NCBI RefSeq assembly: GCF_015550595.1
Contig: NZ_JADNBB010000005.1
Location: forward strand, 1-64,000
Direction of reading: 5' to 3'
Source: Parabacteroides goldsteinii
GTDB taxonomy: Bacteria; Bacteroidota; Bacteroidia; Bacteroidales; Tannerellaceae
DNA length: 64,000 nt
The position numbers were made by a program, and so were the translations under genes. Numbering within the stretch: position 1 is the stretch's first letter; each line of letters opens with the position of its first letter. Shown piece by piece: positions 20,417 through 28,200 of the stretch. The notes beneath the pieces are model-generated. The model ran no database searches. It was given only the letters and a program-made list of their open reading frames with translations, and was not told the DNA's origin.

Positions 20417-21244
20417 ATGAAAAAGAGCGTAGTGGACATTAATGATTTGCAGGAAGCTGCCCCGTTCTTCAAAAGCCGTATAGGCACCTTCCTTGGCAAA
20501 TTATTGATTAAATGGTTAAGTGTAGATAAGGTAAACAGGGTACATGCTAATAACTGTCATCTGCGTGGTTCTGCATTTACTTCCGCACTTCTGAGTGATC
20601 CGCTGATCGATATCAGGTATAATCTGCATAATGCGGAAATACTGGATCATTTACCGGAAGGTGCATTTATAACGATCTCCAACCATCCGATCGGATCGGT
20701 AGACGGTATTATGTTGATCGATATAATGGCCTCCCGTCGTCCTGATTTTAAAGTGATGGTAAATGGTGTCCTGACAAAGATCGGAGCGATGCAGGATAAT
20801 TTTGTATCGGTCATGCCCGATTCGACAGGTAACGGACCGAATCCTGCAAATATCAATGGTGTCCGTTATTCTTTACAGCGACTGAAAGAAGGTCATCCTA
20901 TGGGTTTTTTTCCTGCAGGAGCTATCTCTTTTTATAATAAACAAGATAAGGCGATCCACGATTTACCCTGGACACATAGTGTGATCCGGTTGATAAAAAA
21001 AGCGAACGTACCTGTTTATCCTGTCTATTTCGACTTTCTTAATTCCCGTTTCTTTTACTGGCTGGGAAACATAAGTTGGAGGATCCGTACCCTGCGTATT
21101 CCGGCAGAGGCCTTTAATAAAAGAGGAAAAACAGTCGATGTATATGTCGGTGAACCTATCTCTCCGGAAGAAATAAAGAAATTTACCGATGATACGGCAC
21201 TTGCTGAGTTCCTGTTCAACAAGACTTACGGTGCTAAAAAATGA
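20417..21244 (+). CDS. Lysophospholipid-type acyltransferase
   Basis: A 275-aa PlsC-superfamily acyltransferase. The active-site block is ISNHPIGSVDGI (near residues 88-100), which has five residues between His and Asp like the NHPFGxLDG group seen in Bacteroidota and ornithine/glycine-lipid acyltransferases, and not four as in classical PlsC. FPAGAISFYN forms the second motif. No cleavable signal is visible. It closes the four-gene cluster and may acylate the product of the cluster. Confidence 0.85.
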   Translation: MKKSVVDINDLQEAAPFFKSRIGTFLGKLLIKWLSVDKVNRVHANNCHLRGSAFTSALLSDPLIDIRYNLHNAEILDHLPEGAFITISNHPIGSVDGIMLIDIMASRRPDFKVMVNGVLTKIGAMQDNFVSVMPDSTGNGPNPANINGVRYSLQRLKEGHPMGFFPAGAISFYNKQDKAIHDLPWTHSVIRLIKKANVPVYPVYFDFLNSRFFYWLGNISWRIRTLRIPAEAFNKRGKTVDVYVGEPISPEEIKKFTDDTALAEFLFNKTYGAKK

Positions 21245-21296
21245 GAAACCGCTGATAGAATCTACTTCGGATAGCTGGAATTTGAATTAAGATTTG

Positions 21297-21304
21297 TAAT
21301 TTTG
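21297..21304 (+). promoter_or_regulatory. -7 promoter motif of the sigma-54 activator/lptE/secG operon
   Basis: TAATTTTG matches TAnnTTTG. It lies 37 bp before the ATG at 21342. Confidence 0.5.
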
Positions 21305-21341
21305 GCAGACAAACTGAAATAATTACAGATATTCAATAGAT

Positions 21342-22529
21342 ATGATGATTAAGCTAGACGTCCAGCAAATAAAGCAACGTTTTGGAATTATAGGAAATAG
21401 CCCGGGCCTGAACAGGGCTATCGATGTGGCTCTTCAGGTGGCCCCGACAGATTTATCTGTCTTGATTACCGGTGAGAGTGGCGTCGGTAAGGAGACATTT
21501 CCACAGATTATACATCAGAACAGTCCGCGTAAACATGGACAATATATAGCCGTAAACTGTGGTGCTATTCCTGAAGGAACGATTGACTCGGAATTGTTCG
21601 GACATGAAAAAGGATCTTTTACAGGAGCATTGGCAGACCGGAAAGGATATTTTGAAGTGGCCGACGGTGGTACGATCTTTCTGGATGAAGTAGGGGAATT
21701 ACCTATCCCTACACAAGCCCGTTTGTTGCGTGTGCTTGAAACAGGAGAGTTTATTAAGGTCGGTTCTTCCAAGGTATTGAAGACAAATGTGCGGATCGTA
21801 GCTGCTACAAATGTAAATCTGATACAGGCTGTTGCCGATGGGAAATTCCGTGAGGACCTGTATTATCGTTTGAATACTGTACCTATTCAGATACCCCCTT
21901 TACGAGAACGTCCGGAGGATATAATTCTTTTGTTTCGTAAATTTGCGGGTGATTGTGCAGAGAAATATCGTATGCCGCCCATTCGTTTGGATGATGATGC
22001 ACGTCAGTTGCTTACTTCGTACCGCTGGCCGGGTAACGTTCGCGAACTGAAGAATGTAACAGAGCGCATTTCTGTGATTGAAGAGAACCGTGATATAACG
22101 GCAGATATTTTACGTTTGTATCTTCCTGATCTGAATGTGGAGAAGTATCCGGTATTGGTTAAGCAACAGGATAATGATCAGAAGTTCTTCAACAGTGAAC
22201 GTGAGATCCTTTATCAGGTTCTTTTCGATATGAAGAAAGACGTAAACGATCTGAAAAAGCTGGTTCACGATATTATGGGAGGAAAGATGCAGATGCCTGT
22301 TGCAGAAGAGACAGCCTTTGCACATCCTATCCATCCGGTTCATTCTTCTTCCATCCAGGAAGTGGAAGAAGTAGAAGAGGAAGAAACCTTGTCGTTGGAA
22401 GAAGTGGAAAAAGAAATGATCCGTAAAGCATTGGAAAAGCATAACGGCCGTCGTAAGAATGCTGCTGCCGATCTGAAAATTTCGGAACGTACGCTTTACA
22501 GAAAGATTAAAGAATATAATTTGGAATAA
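21342..22529 (+). CDS. Sigma-54-interacting transcriptional activator, Fis family
   Basis: The 395-aa protein starts almost directly with an AAA+ central domain: Walker A GESGVGKE at residues 45-52, a sigma-54 contact loop reading GSFTGA (most activators have GAFTGA), Walker B IFLDEVGELP, and an arginine finger region (REDLYYRLN, PPLRERPEDI). A linker of acidic residues (VEEVEEEETLSLEEVEKE) leads to a Fis-type helix-turn-helix (NAAADLKISERTLYRKIKEY). There is no receiver, GAF or PAS domain, so control must come from elsewhere. It is followed by lptE after 1 bp, suggesting a link to envelope biogenesis. Confidence 0.9.
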   Translation: MMIKLDVQQIKQRFGIIGNSPGLNRAIDVALQVAPTDLSVLITGESGVGKETFPQIIHQNSPRKHGQYIAVNCGAIPEGTIDSELFGHEKGSFTGALADRKGYFEVADGGTIFLDEVGELPIPTQARLLRVLETGEFIKVGSSKVLKTNVRIVAATNVNLIQAVADGKFREDLYYRLNTVPIQIPPLRERPEDIILLFRKFAGDCAEKYRMPPIRLDDDARQLLTSYRWPGNVRELKNVTERISVIEENRDITADILRLYLPDLNVEKYPVLVKQQDNDQKFFNSEREILYQVLFDMKKDVNDLKKLVHDIMGGKMQMPVAEETAFAHPIHPVHSSSIQEVEEVEEEETLSLEEVEKEMIRKALEKHNGRRKNAAADLKISERTLYRKIKEYNLE

Positions 22530-22530
22530 T

Positions 22531-23043
22531 ATGTTTAAGAAAAATGTGATCTGGTTTTGCCTGTTGTTAGGGTTGTTGCTGACAGCTTGCTCCATCTCGT
22601 ATAAGTTCAATGGAGCTTCTATCGACTATACGAAGGTGAAAACCATCACGATAAAAGATTTTCCCAATCAGGCACCCTTGGTTTATCCGCAGCTTTCGCA
22701 GGAGTTTACCGAGGCGCTGAAGGATATATACATTCGTCAAACACGTCTTCAGCTGGTCAATGATAACGGCGATCTGGAGTTGGAAGGTGAGATCACCGGT
22801 TATCAACTGACACCGATGGCTGTCAAGGAAGATGCCTGGTCTTCACAAACCAAGCTGACCATTACGGTGCGTGTGCGTTATTCGAACCGGACAAACCCTG
22901 ATGAAGATTTCGAGCAGACCTTCTCCGCTTATCAGGAATTTGATGCGGCACGAATGCTGCAGGATGTAGAACCTGAATATGTACCGCTCATTATAGAAGA
23001 AATTGTAGATCAGATTTATAATGCGACAGTAGCAAACTGGTAA
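22531..23043 (+). CDS. lptE: LPS assembly lipoprotein LptE
   Basis: LptE plugs the LptD barrel that inserts LPS into the outer membrane. The protein is 170 aa, with a lipoprotein signal (LLLTACSISYKFNGASIDYT, acylated Cys near residue 20). It matches the Bacteroidota LptE family in KTITIKDFPN, LSQEFTEALKDIYIRQTRLQ, DLELEGEITGYQLTP and the closing IIEEIVDQIYNATVANW. The gene starts 1 bp after the sigma-54 activator stop and ends 4 bp before the next gene, so the four genes through secG are probably one transcript. Confidence 0.9.
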   Translation: MFKKNVIWFCLLLGLLLTACSISYKFNGASIDYTKVKTITIKDFPNQAPLVYPQLSQEFTEALKDIYIRQTRLQLVNDNGDLELEGEITGYQLTPMAVKEDAWSSQTKLTITVRVRYSNRTNPDEDFEQTFSAYQEFDAARMLQDVEPEYVPLIIEEIVDQIYNATVANW

Positions 23044-23047
23044 GATT

Positions 23048-23818
23048 ATGAAAGCGGCAGATTTATATCAACTGATAGAAAATCCCTCTCTGCTGACGAA
23101 GGAGACACTTCCTCAACTGAAGCAGATTGTGGACGAATATCCTTATTTTCATATAGCACGGATGCTTTATCTGAAGAATCTGGCTGTATTGAACGATATG
23201 CGTTTTGCTGCCGAACTGAGGAAAATGGCTGTCTATATACCGGACAGGAAAAAATTATTTACATTAATTGAAGGGGAACGTTACGGCATGCATCTTAAAA
23301 CAGCGTCGGGCGAAGAAGTAGAAACGGCCGATGCCTTTTCTCTGATTGAAGCCTTTCTTGCCGACCGTGAGGGTGAAGGAGAGCAACAGGCTTCGGATCC
23401 GACATTACTATTCCAACCATCCGTATCATCGGATTATATTTACTGGTCTTTGACAAAAGATTCCGAAACGCAAGAGGAGGAAGAACCGTCTGTTAAATTA
23501 CAGCATCACGATCTGATCGATTCATTTATTAAAAATGATGAACAGCGGATACCGGGAAGTGGTTTAGGTATCAACCTCGAACCGGGTGAAGAAGGGCAGC
23601 CTTCTTCCTTGAAACCGGAAGAAGAGGAACAGGCTCGTTCTCTGGATGATGATTCTTATTTTACCGAGACTTTAGCGCATATTTATGTTAAACAGAAACG
23701 GTATGAGAAAGCGTTGCAAATTATTAAAAACTTATATTTGAATTATCCAGAAAAAAATGCTTACTTTGCAGACCAAATCAGATTTTTGGAAAAATTGATT
23801 ATTAACACTAAAAAATAA
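23048..23818 (+). CDS. Hypothetical protein with C-terminal TPR-like segment
   Basis: A 256-aa soluble protein with no signal peptide. The N-terminal 75 residues are helical (LKQIVDEYPYFHIARMLYLKNL and AAELRKMAVYIPDRKKLFTLI). A low-complexity acidic middle (EEEEPSVK, GEEGQPSSLKPEEEEQ) follows, and the end is a single TPR-like unit (ETLAHIYVKQKRYEKALQII). This looks like a cytoplasmic adaptor. It sits between lptE and secG, with gaps of 4 and 7 bp, so a role at the Sec or LPS export machinery is possible but unproven. Confidence 0.7.
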   Translation: MKAADLYQLIENPSLLTKETLPQLKQIVDEYPYFHIARMLYLKNLAVLNDMRFAAELRKMAVYIPDRKKLFTLIEGERYGMHLKTASGEEVETADAFSLIEAFLADREGEGEQQASDPTLLFQPSVSSDYIYWSLTKDSETQEEEEPSVKLQHHDLIDSFIKNDEQRIPGSGLGINLEPGEEGQPSSLKPEEEEQARSLDDDSYFTETLAHIYVKQKRYEKALQIIKNLYLNYPEKNAYFADQIRFLEKLIINTKK

Positions 23819-23825
23819 AACTAAA

Positions 23826-24191
23826 ATGTACGTATTTATTTCTATTTTGATCCTGATTGCGTCATTACTATTGATCCTGATAGTACTGATTCAGAACTCA
23901 AAGGGTGGAGGTCTGGCTTCAGGGTTCTCTTCTTCTAACCAAATTATGGGTGTACGTAAGACCACAGATTTCCTGGAAAAAGCAACTTGGGGCCTGGCAG
24001 GTTTCGTTATCGTTTGTAGTATCGTTATTACTGCATTCATTCCCAGAGCAACAACAACTCAATCTGAAATCAAACAACAGGTAAACGAAGCAGTAACAAT
24101 CGATCCGAACACGGTAGCTCCTAACTTCGGTACTGCCCAGCAACCGGCTACTGCACCGGAAGAAGCTCCGGCTGAAACTCCTGCAGAATAA
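23826..24191 (+). CDS. secG: Preprotein translocase subunit SecG
   Basis: SecG is the small auxiliary subunit of the SecYEG channel. The 121-aa protein has two membrane helices (about residues 2-22 and 52-75) flanking the conserved cytoplasmic loop (VLIQNSKGGGLASGFSSSNQ, MGVRKTTDFLEKATW). The C-terminal 40 residues are an Ala/Pro/Glu/Thr-rich tail, which is common in Bacteroidota SecG. It ends the operon with the sigma-54 activator and lptE, and a terminator follows. Confidence 0.93.
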   Translation: MYVFISILILIASLLLILIVLIQNSKGGGLASGFSSSNQIMGVRKTTDFLEKATWGLAGFVIVCSIVITAFIPRATTTQSEIKQQVNEAVTIDPNTVAPNFGTAQQPATAPEEAPAETPAE

Positions 24192-24218
24192 GATTTAAAG
24201 AATATAGCAGTTATATAT

Positions 24219-24248
24219 AAAAGGCGTTCCTCATAAGGGAACGCCTTT
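24219..24248 (+). terminator. Rho-independent terminator after secG
   Basis: A stem of 10 bp (24221-24230 with 24238-24247), extended by flanking A-T pairs, with a 7-nt loop and a T run to 24250. Confidence 0.9.
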
Positions 24249-24318
24249 TTGTTTGAATTTATGACAATTGTCAATGAGGCTATAGGTATAATTTATAAGG
24301 AGGGTTATTTAATTTTTG

Positions 24319-24326
24319 TATCTTTG
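24319..24326 (+). promoter_or_regulatory. -7 promoter motif of the DUF4491 gene
   Basis: TATCTTTG matches TAnnTTTG. The transcript should start near 24333, which rules out the first 28 or so codons of the longest frame (from 24249). Confidence 0.65.
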
Positions 24327-24368
24327 TCAAAACAGATAAATAAAGGCTTCTGTTTTATAATAAACGAT

Positions 24369-24680
24369 ATGATTATGGATATGATTAATTTTGACGGACT
24401 TTTGATAGGTATTGCTACTTTTCTGATTATCGGATTGTTTCATCCGGTTGTGGTAAAAGCTGAATATTATTGGGGAACCAAGTGTTGGTGGATTTTTCTT
24501 CTATTAGGTATTATCGGGACAGTCGCTTCCTTGTTTATAGAAAGTGTTTTTTTATCCGCTATCTGTGGAGTTTTCGCTTTCTCTTCGTTCTGGACGATCA
24601 AAGAAGTATTCGAACAGGAAGAGCGGGTATTGAAAGGTTGGTTTCCGAAAAATCCGAAAAGACAATATCCGGAAAAATAA
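24369..24680 (+). CDS. DUF4491 family membrane protein
   Basis: An integral membrane protein of about 103 aa with three helices (GLLIGIATFLIIGLFHPVVV; CWWIFLLLGIIGTVASLFI; VFLSAICGVFAFSSFWTI) and a positively charged C-terminus (ERVLKGWFPKNPKRQYPEK). It matches DUF4491, a family of unknown function. The start is uncertain among the ATG codons at 24369, 24375 and 24381; all are downstream of the promoter and the family begins with a short segment before FDGLLIG. It stands alone between secG and a small basic gene. Confidence 0.75.
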   Translation: MIMDMINFDGLLIGIATFLIIGLFHPVVVKAEYYWGTKCWWIFLLLGIIGTVASLFIESVFLSAICGVFAFSSFWTIKEVFEQEERVLKGWFPKNPKRQYPEK

Positions 24681-24683
24681 TTG

Positions 24684-24691
24684 TACCTTTG
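24684..24691 (+). promoter_or_regulatory. -7 promoter motif of the small basic gene
   Basis: TACCTTTG matches TAnnTTTG and lies 25 bp before the ATG at 24716, the usual spacing in this window. It supports the small open reading frame as a real gene. Confidence 0.6.
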
Positions 24692-24715
24692 TGGCTGTAA
24701 TTAAATAGTACAGCT

Positions 24716-24964
24716 ATGAAGAAAAAAAAGAAAGTCTCTCTGTTGGACGAGTACATCAAGGCGAACCGTAAAGGGAGCCGGGAAGCGGAAATAGAGAATC
24801 ATGGACGTCCGGTAAGTCATAATCGGGTACATGTATCGAAAAAGGTTTATAACCGTAAAAGAGATAAGGCAGATGCCCAGGGGCGTCTGCCTTACTTGTT
24901 TCTATGGTCTGCGCAGGTATTTTCTGCCGGCTGCGCAATGCCGGTCAATTCCTTGCGCAGGTAA
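24716..24964 (+). CDS. Small, highly basic hypothetical protein
   Basis: An 82-aa protein. The first 50 residues are rich in Lys/Arg (MKKKKKVSLLDEYIKANRKG, then RVHVSKKVYNRKRDK), as expected for an RNA- or DNA-binding protein. I do not recognise it beyond an impression that short proteins with this N-terminus are conserved in Bacteroidales. A consensus promoter 25 bp upstream supports it. The last 32 codons run through two hairpins (24865-24894 and 24955-24980), so the C-terminal tail may not be conserved. Confidence 0.6.
   Translation: MKKKKKVSLLDEYIKANRKGSREAEIENHGRPVSHNRVHVSKKVYNRKRDKADAQGRLPYLFLWSAQVFSAGCAMPVNSLRR
24865..24894. repeat. Hairpin inside the small basic gene
   Basis: 24865-24878 and 24881-24894 are inverted copies (13/14, the mismatch being a G-U pair on the plus-strand RNA) with almost no loop. 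It is not followed by a strong T tract, so it may be an RNA structure or weak terminator. Confidence 0.6.
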
Positions 24965-24980
24965 TACCGGCTACCTGCGC
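24955..24980. terminator. Bidirectional hairpin between convergent genes
   Basis: A perfect 9-bp GC-rich stem (24955-24963 with 24972-24980) and an 8-nt loop, followed five bases later by TTTTTATT on the plus strand. It spans the stop codon of the small basic gene and lies just past the end of the convergent M28 peptidase gene. A terminator is the likely role. Confidence 0.6.
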
Positions 24981-24989
24981 GGACAGTTT

Positions 24990-26543
24990 TTATTCTTCTT
25001 TCAGGTAAAGGCCTTCGCGTGACAGTTGATGATCCAGGTTGGCTACTCCCAGGCCGACGATAGCCATTACAGTAGCCGCGTGTCTCTGGTATTCCGGGAT
25101 ACTTTTAGTATACAGGTCACGTTCAGTATGCCATATTTCGTCATAGCTGAAGTTGTATCCTTTGAAATCCTTTTCCATAAATCCGATAGTCGGTACTCCT
25201 TCGATCGCGAAGACAGAAGCATCCGTACCTCCCGGTGTTTTGGGTTGTCTGCGGGGCTCGGATTCTTTCACTTCGAACGGATATTCCGGATCGATCTTTT
25301 GGATAGGAGCGCATATCTTTACGAAATCGTTATACATCGCTTTCGGTACGCTGATACCAACCGGAGGAGTGGGACCACCGTCGCGGTTGAAGAGATTGGA
25401 TATCTTATCCAGTTTTTTCGGGTTACCTTTTACCCAGGCCGTTGCACCGAGCAAGCCGAATTCCTCGCCGGCAAAGGCGCAGAATAACATTGTGCGTTTC
25501 GGTTTGGCACCGGAAGTGGCGATCAGGCGGGCCGCCTCCATGACGGGAGTAACACCTGAACCGTCATCAACGCCTCCTGTGCCTACGTCGAACGAGTCGA
25601 GGTGGCCGCTAAGCATGACGTATTCGCTGGGGTATTGACTTCCTTTTATCGAGCCTATTACATTATAATACTTTACAGGGCCGAGGCGGAAATGATTACG
25701 AATATCGAACTCCAGCATAAAAGAACGGCGTTCCTTTACCATCTGTTTAATGGTGGCATATTGATGCTCGTCCAATTTGATATCGGGTACGGTCGGTAAT
25801 TTATCAATGGTCATTTCTTTGTCGAATACGACATCTTTATCATAGAGGGCACGTAAAGGTACAGCAGCCGACTGGATAAAACCTAATACCCCGGCCTCAC
25901 ACATTTCTTTATAGAACAGTGCCGGAACATCTTCTTTGAGAGGTAGTAGCGGGTTGTTCGTCCTGTTCTCCCAGTTACCGATCATTATTTCCCGGTTCTT
26001 TTTGGCTATCTCGTTATTCTCGGCAATGATAACGGCACGACTGGAATCGGCAGAAGAGGAATGGGCGATCGGCCATCCGACATTATTTCCGTTGACCAGT
26101 ACCCAGGCACCTTTCAACTGGCCTTTCATGCGGTCGAACTCTTCCTGTGTGCGGGGTTCCAGAAGAACATGGCCGCGTTGCAACCCTTTTGTACCGGAAG
26201 TATAGGAAGGTGTAACAAAGTGAAGTTCCATCCCTTGCTCTCCGAGAAGTTTACCGAACCATGGGCCCCGGTTGAAGCCGACGGGCAATGTTCCGGCTTC
26301 CTGCAATTCAACTTCCAGGCCCCATTCTTTAAACTTGGATGCTACCCATTCGGTGGCATTATCGTAGGCATCGGAACCGATAGGGCGACCACCGAAACGA
26401 TTAGTCAGGATATCCAGATGGTTCATTACCCGGTTGTCGGTACGTCCTGTTTCGATGATTTTGTTTACTGCGGCATCCTGTGCCGGCAAGGAAGATGCAA
26501 CCATACAGGCCATAGTTGCAAAAAGAAGTATAGTCCTTTTCAT
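24990..26543 (-). CDS. Secreted M28 family zinc peptidase
   Basis: A 517-aa exported aminopeptidase/carboxypeptidase Q-like enzyme. A signal peptide (1-21, ending SSLPAQ) precedes an N-terminal helical region and a PA-like insertion (about 130-260). The M28 catalytic domain has metal ligands in LSGHLDSFDVGTGGVDDGSG (His, Asp), the general base and ligand pair in FAGEEFGLLGA, and GGTDASVF, IWHTERD further on. It probably trims peptides in the periplasm. Divergent from the metal-efflux operon and convergent with the small basic gene. Confidence 0.92.
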   Translation of the reverse strand: MKRTILLFATMACMVASSLPAQDAAVNKIIETGRTDNRVMNHLDILTNRFGGRPIGSDAYDNATEWVASKFKEWGLEVELQEAGTLPVGFNRGPWFGKLLGEQGMELHFVTPSYTSGTKGLQRGHVLLEPRTQEEFDRMKGQLKGAWVLVNGNNVGWPIAHSSSADSSRAVIIAENNEIAKKNREIMIGNWENRTNNPLLPLKEDVPALFYKEMCEAGVLGFIQSAAVPLRALYDKDVVFDKEMTIDKLPTVPDIKLDEHQYATIKQMVKERRSFMLEFDIRNHFRLGPVKYYNVIGSIKGSQYPSEYVMLSGHLDSFDVGTGGVDDGSGVTPVMEAARLIATSGAKPKRTMLFCAFAGEEFGLLGATAWVKGNPKKLDKISNLFNRDGGPTPPVGISVPKAMYNDFVKICAPIQKIDPEYPFEVKESEPRRQPKTPGGTDASVFAIEGVPTIGFMEKDFKGYNFSYDEIWHTERDLYTKSIPEYQRHAATVMAIVGLGVANLDHQLSREGLYLKEE

Positions 26544-26661
26544 TTTAGTGTTTGTTTAAGTCTTACAAATTAATGGATAAAAAAGACTCTTACCAAATGA
26601 AAAGAGAAAAATAATCATAGAATCGTTACATAAATGTAAAAGTATAACCAAAATAAATAAA

Positions 26662-26669
26662 TACCTTTG
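26662..26669 (+). promoter_or_regulatory. -7 promoter motif of the metal-efflux operon
   Basis: TACCTTTG matches TAnnTTTG. Transcription should begin near 26676, so the TTG at 26667 that opens the longest frame would not be on the mRNA; the GTG at 26688 is the likely start. Confidence 0.65.
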
Positions 26670-26687
26670 CAACAAAATCGGGAGCGT

Positions 26688-27035
26688 GTGAAATCTATCT
26701 GTAATGCCATAGCAAAATATCTGCTGGTAGTACTCTTTGTAAGTTACTACGTGGGGGGCACTGCATTTACTCATACCCATTATTTCCCGACCTATTCGAT
26801 TACCCACTCTCACCCGTTCCTGCCGGGAGCGGACGGATTACCGCATCACACGCATAGCTCTGCGGCATTCAATACCATTCAGGAACTGGATGATCTCCTG
26901 ATGGAGGCGGCAACCTTTTGTCTTGCCTTGGTGACGGCCTGGGTACTTCTCTCTGTGTTTATTCAGAAACACCAGTATACAACTCCTGTACGTCTTGTAC
27001 GTGATGTCAGCCTGCGTGCCCCGCCTTTGTATTAA
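26688..27035 (+). CDS. Histidine-rich small membrane protein heading the metal-efflux operon
   Basis: A 115-aa protein with two predicted membrane segments (about residues 7-27 and 80-101). Between them is an extracytoplasmic loop with clustered histidines (THTHYFP, THSHPF, LPHHTHSS). I do not recognise a named family. The histidines and the position 50 bp before the RND adaptor suggest that it binds the exported metal in the periplasm or senses it; this is inference. The start is GTG 26688, chosen because the promoter -7 motif overlaps the more upstream in-frame TTG. Confidence 0.7.
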   Translation: MKSICNAIAKYLLVVLFVSYYVGGTAFTHTHYFPTYSITHSHPFLPGADGLPHHTHSSAAFNTIQELDDLLMEAATFCLALVTAWVLLSVFIQKHQYTTPVRLVRDVSLRAPPLY

Positions 27036-27085
27036 TAATCTATTTGCGACGAAAACAGAATTATTTAATACAACATAACAACAAT

Positions 27086-28195
27086 ATGAAACAATTACTT
27101 ATGCTATTGCTTCCGGCAATGGTGTTGTGTTCCTGCAACTCAAACAAGCAGGACGATGAGGTTGCTGTTGCCGTAACTTTGCGGGGCGACACGATACAAA
27201 TAGGGGATAAATCACCGATCTTATCCCGCTTGGGAACCGATGTGGTGAAGAAAGAAGCCTATCGCCTGGAGTTCACCACTTCGGGGGTAGTAAGGGCCAT
27301 ACCTTCCGATTATGCGGAGATTGCTTCGCCGTTCGCCGGCCGTATCTCCAAGTCGTTTGTGAGGTTGGGACAGAAGGTGATGCCGGGCAGCCCGGTATTC
27401 GAGATTAGTTCACCATCTTTCTTTGAAACGGGAAAAGCCTATTATCAGGCCAAACAGGAGATGGAATTGGCTTTGAAAAGCCTGAAACGTGAAAAAGACT
27501 TATTACAGAATAAAGTCGGTGTACAGAAAGAACTGGAAGAAGCCGAAGTAAACTATGAACTGAAGAAGAAAGACTACGAAAATACTGTCGCTGCTCTGAA
27601 GGTTTTCCAGATAGATCCCGAAGACCTGGTACTGGGGCAACCGCTTGTTGTTCGCTCGCCGATAGCCGGAGAGGTGGTTACCGACCGTATCGTGATCGGC
27701 CAGTATATCAAGGAAGATGCAGAACCGGTAGCCGTCATAGCCAACCTGAATAAAGTATGGGTAGCCGCCCATGTCAAGGAAAAGGATATGGGAATGATAC
27801 AATCGCTGGACAGTGTGGAGATCCGTCTGGTCGCTATGCCCCACCAACCGCTTCCGGGGAAGATATATCATATCAGCGAAATGCTGGATGAGGATACCCG
27901 CTCGGTGGAAGTACTGATCGAATGCGACAACGGTTCCCACCTGATGAAACCCGCTATGTATGGAACAGTCCGGCTGTGCGACCGTAGCGCTGAAATGATC
28001 CGTATCCCGGATTCAGCCATCCTTCAGGAAGAAGAAAGTGCTTATGTACTGGTCTCGCTCGGAAACAACTGCTACCGAAAGCAAAAGGTCTCGACCTCTG
28101 TCAGCGAAGGAGGGAAGACGGTGATCCTTTCCGGCCTTGTTCCCGGTGATACCATTGTGACGACCGGAGCTTTTTATTTACTTGATGCCCGGTAA
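27086..28195 (+). CDS. RND efflux periplasmic adaptor (CzcB/CusB-like) lipoprotein
   Basis: A 369-aa membrane-fusion protein with a lipobox (AMVLCSCNSN). It then shows the HlyD/CzcB layout: a barrel-sandwich half (EIASPFAGRISKSFVRLGQK, IEVSSP-like), a coiled-coil hairpin (about 115-165, ELALKSLKREKDLLQNKVG, KELEEAEVNYELKKKDYE), the second lipoyl half (VVRSPIAGEVVTDRIVIGQY) and a membrane-proximal barrel. It bridges the inner-membrane pump with the TolC-like channel encoded next. The start at 27086 is chosen because it begins the lipoprotein signal. Confidence 0.92.
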   Translation: MKQLLMLLLPAMVLCSCNSNKQDDEVAVAVTLRGDTIQIGDKSPILSRLGTDVVKKEAYRLEFTTSGVVRAIPSDYAEIASPFAGRISKSFVRLGQKVMPGSPVFEISSPSFFETGKAYYQAKQEMELALKSLKREKDLLQNKVGVQKELEEAEVNYELKKKDYENTVAALKVFQIDPEDLVLGQPLVVRSPIAGEVVTDRIVIGQYIKEDAEPVAVIANLNKVWVAAHVKEKDMGMIQSLDSVEIRLVAMPHQPLPGKIYHISEMLDEDTRSVEVLIECDNGSHLMKPAMYGTVRLCDRSAEMIRIPDSAILQEEESAYVLVSLGNNCYRKQKVSTSVSEGGKTVILSGLVPGDTIVTTGAFYLLDAR

Positions 28196-28200
28196 CCAGT

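Noticed and set aside
26667-26687. Upstream TTG start for the histidine-rich protein
   Set aside because: It overlaps the -7 promoter motif, so it would precede the transcript start.
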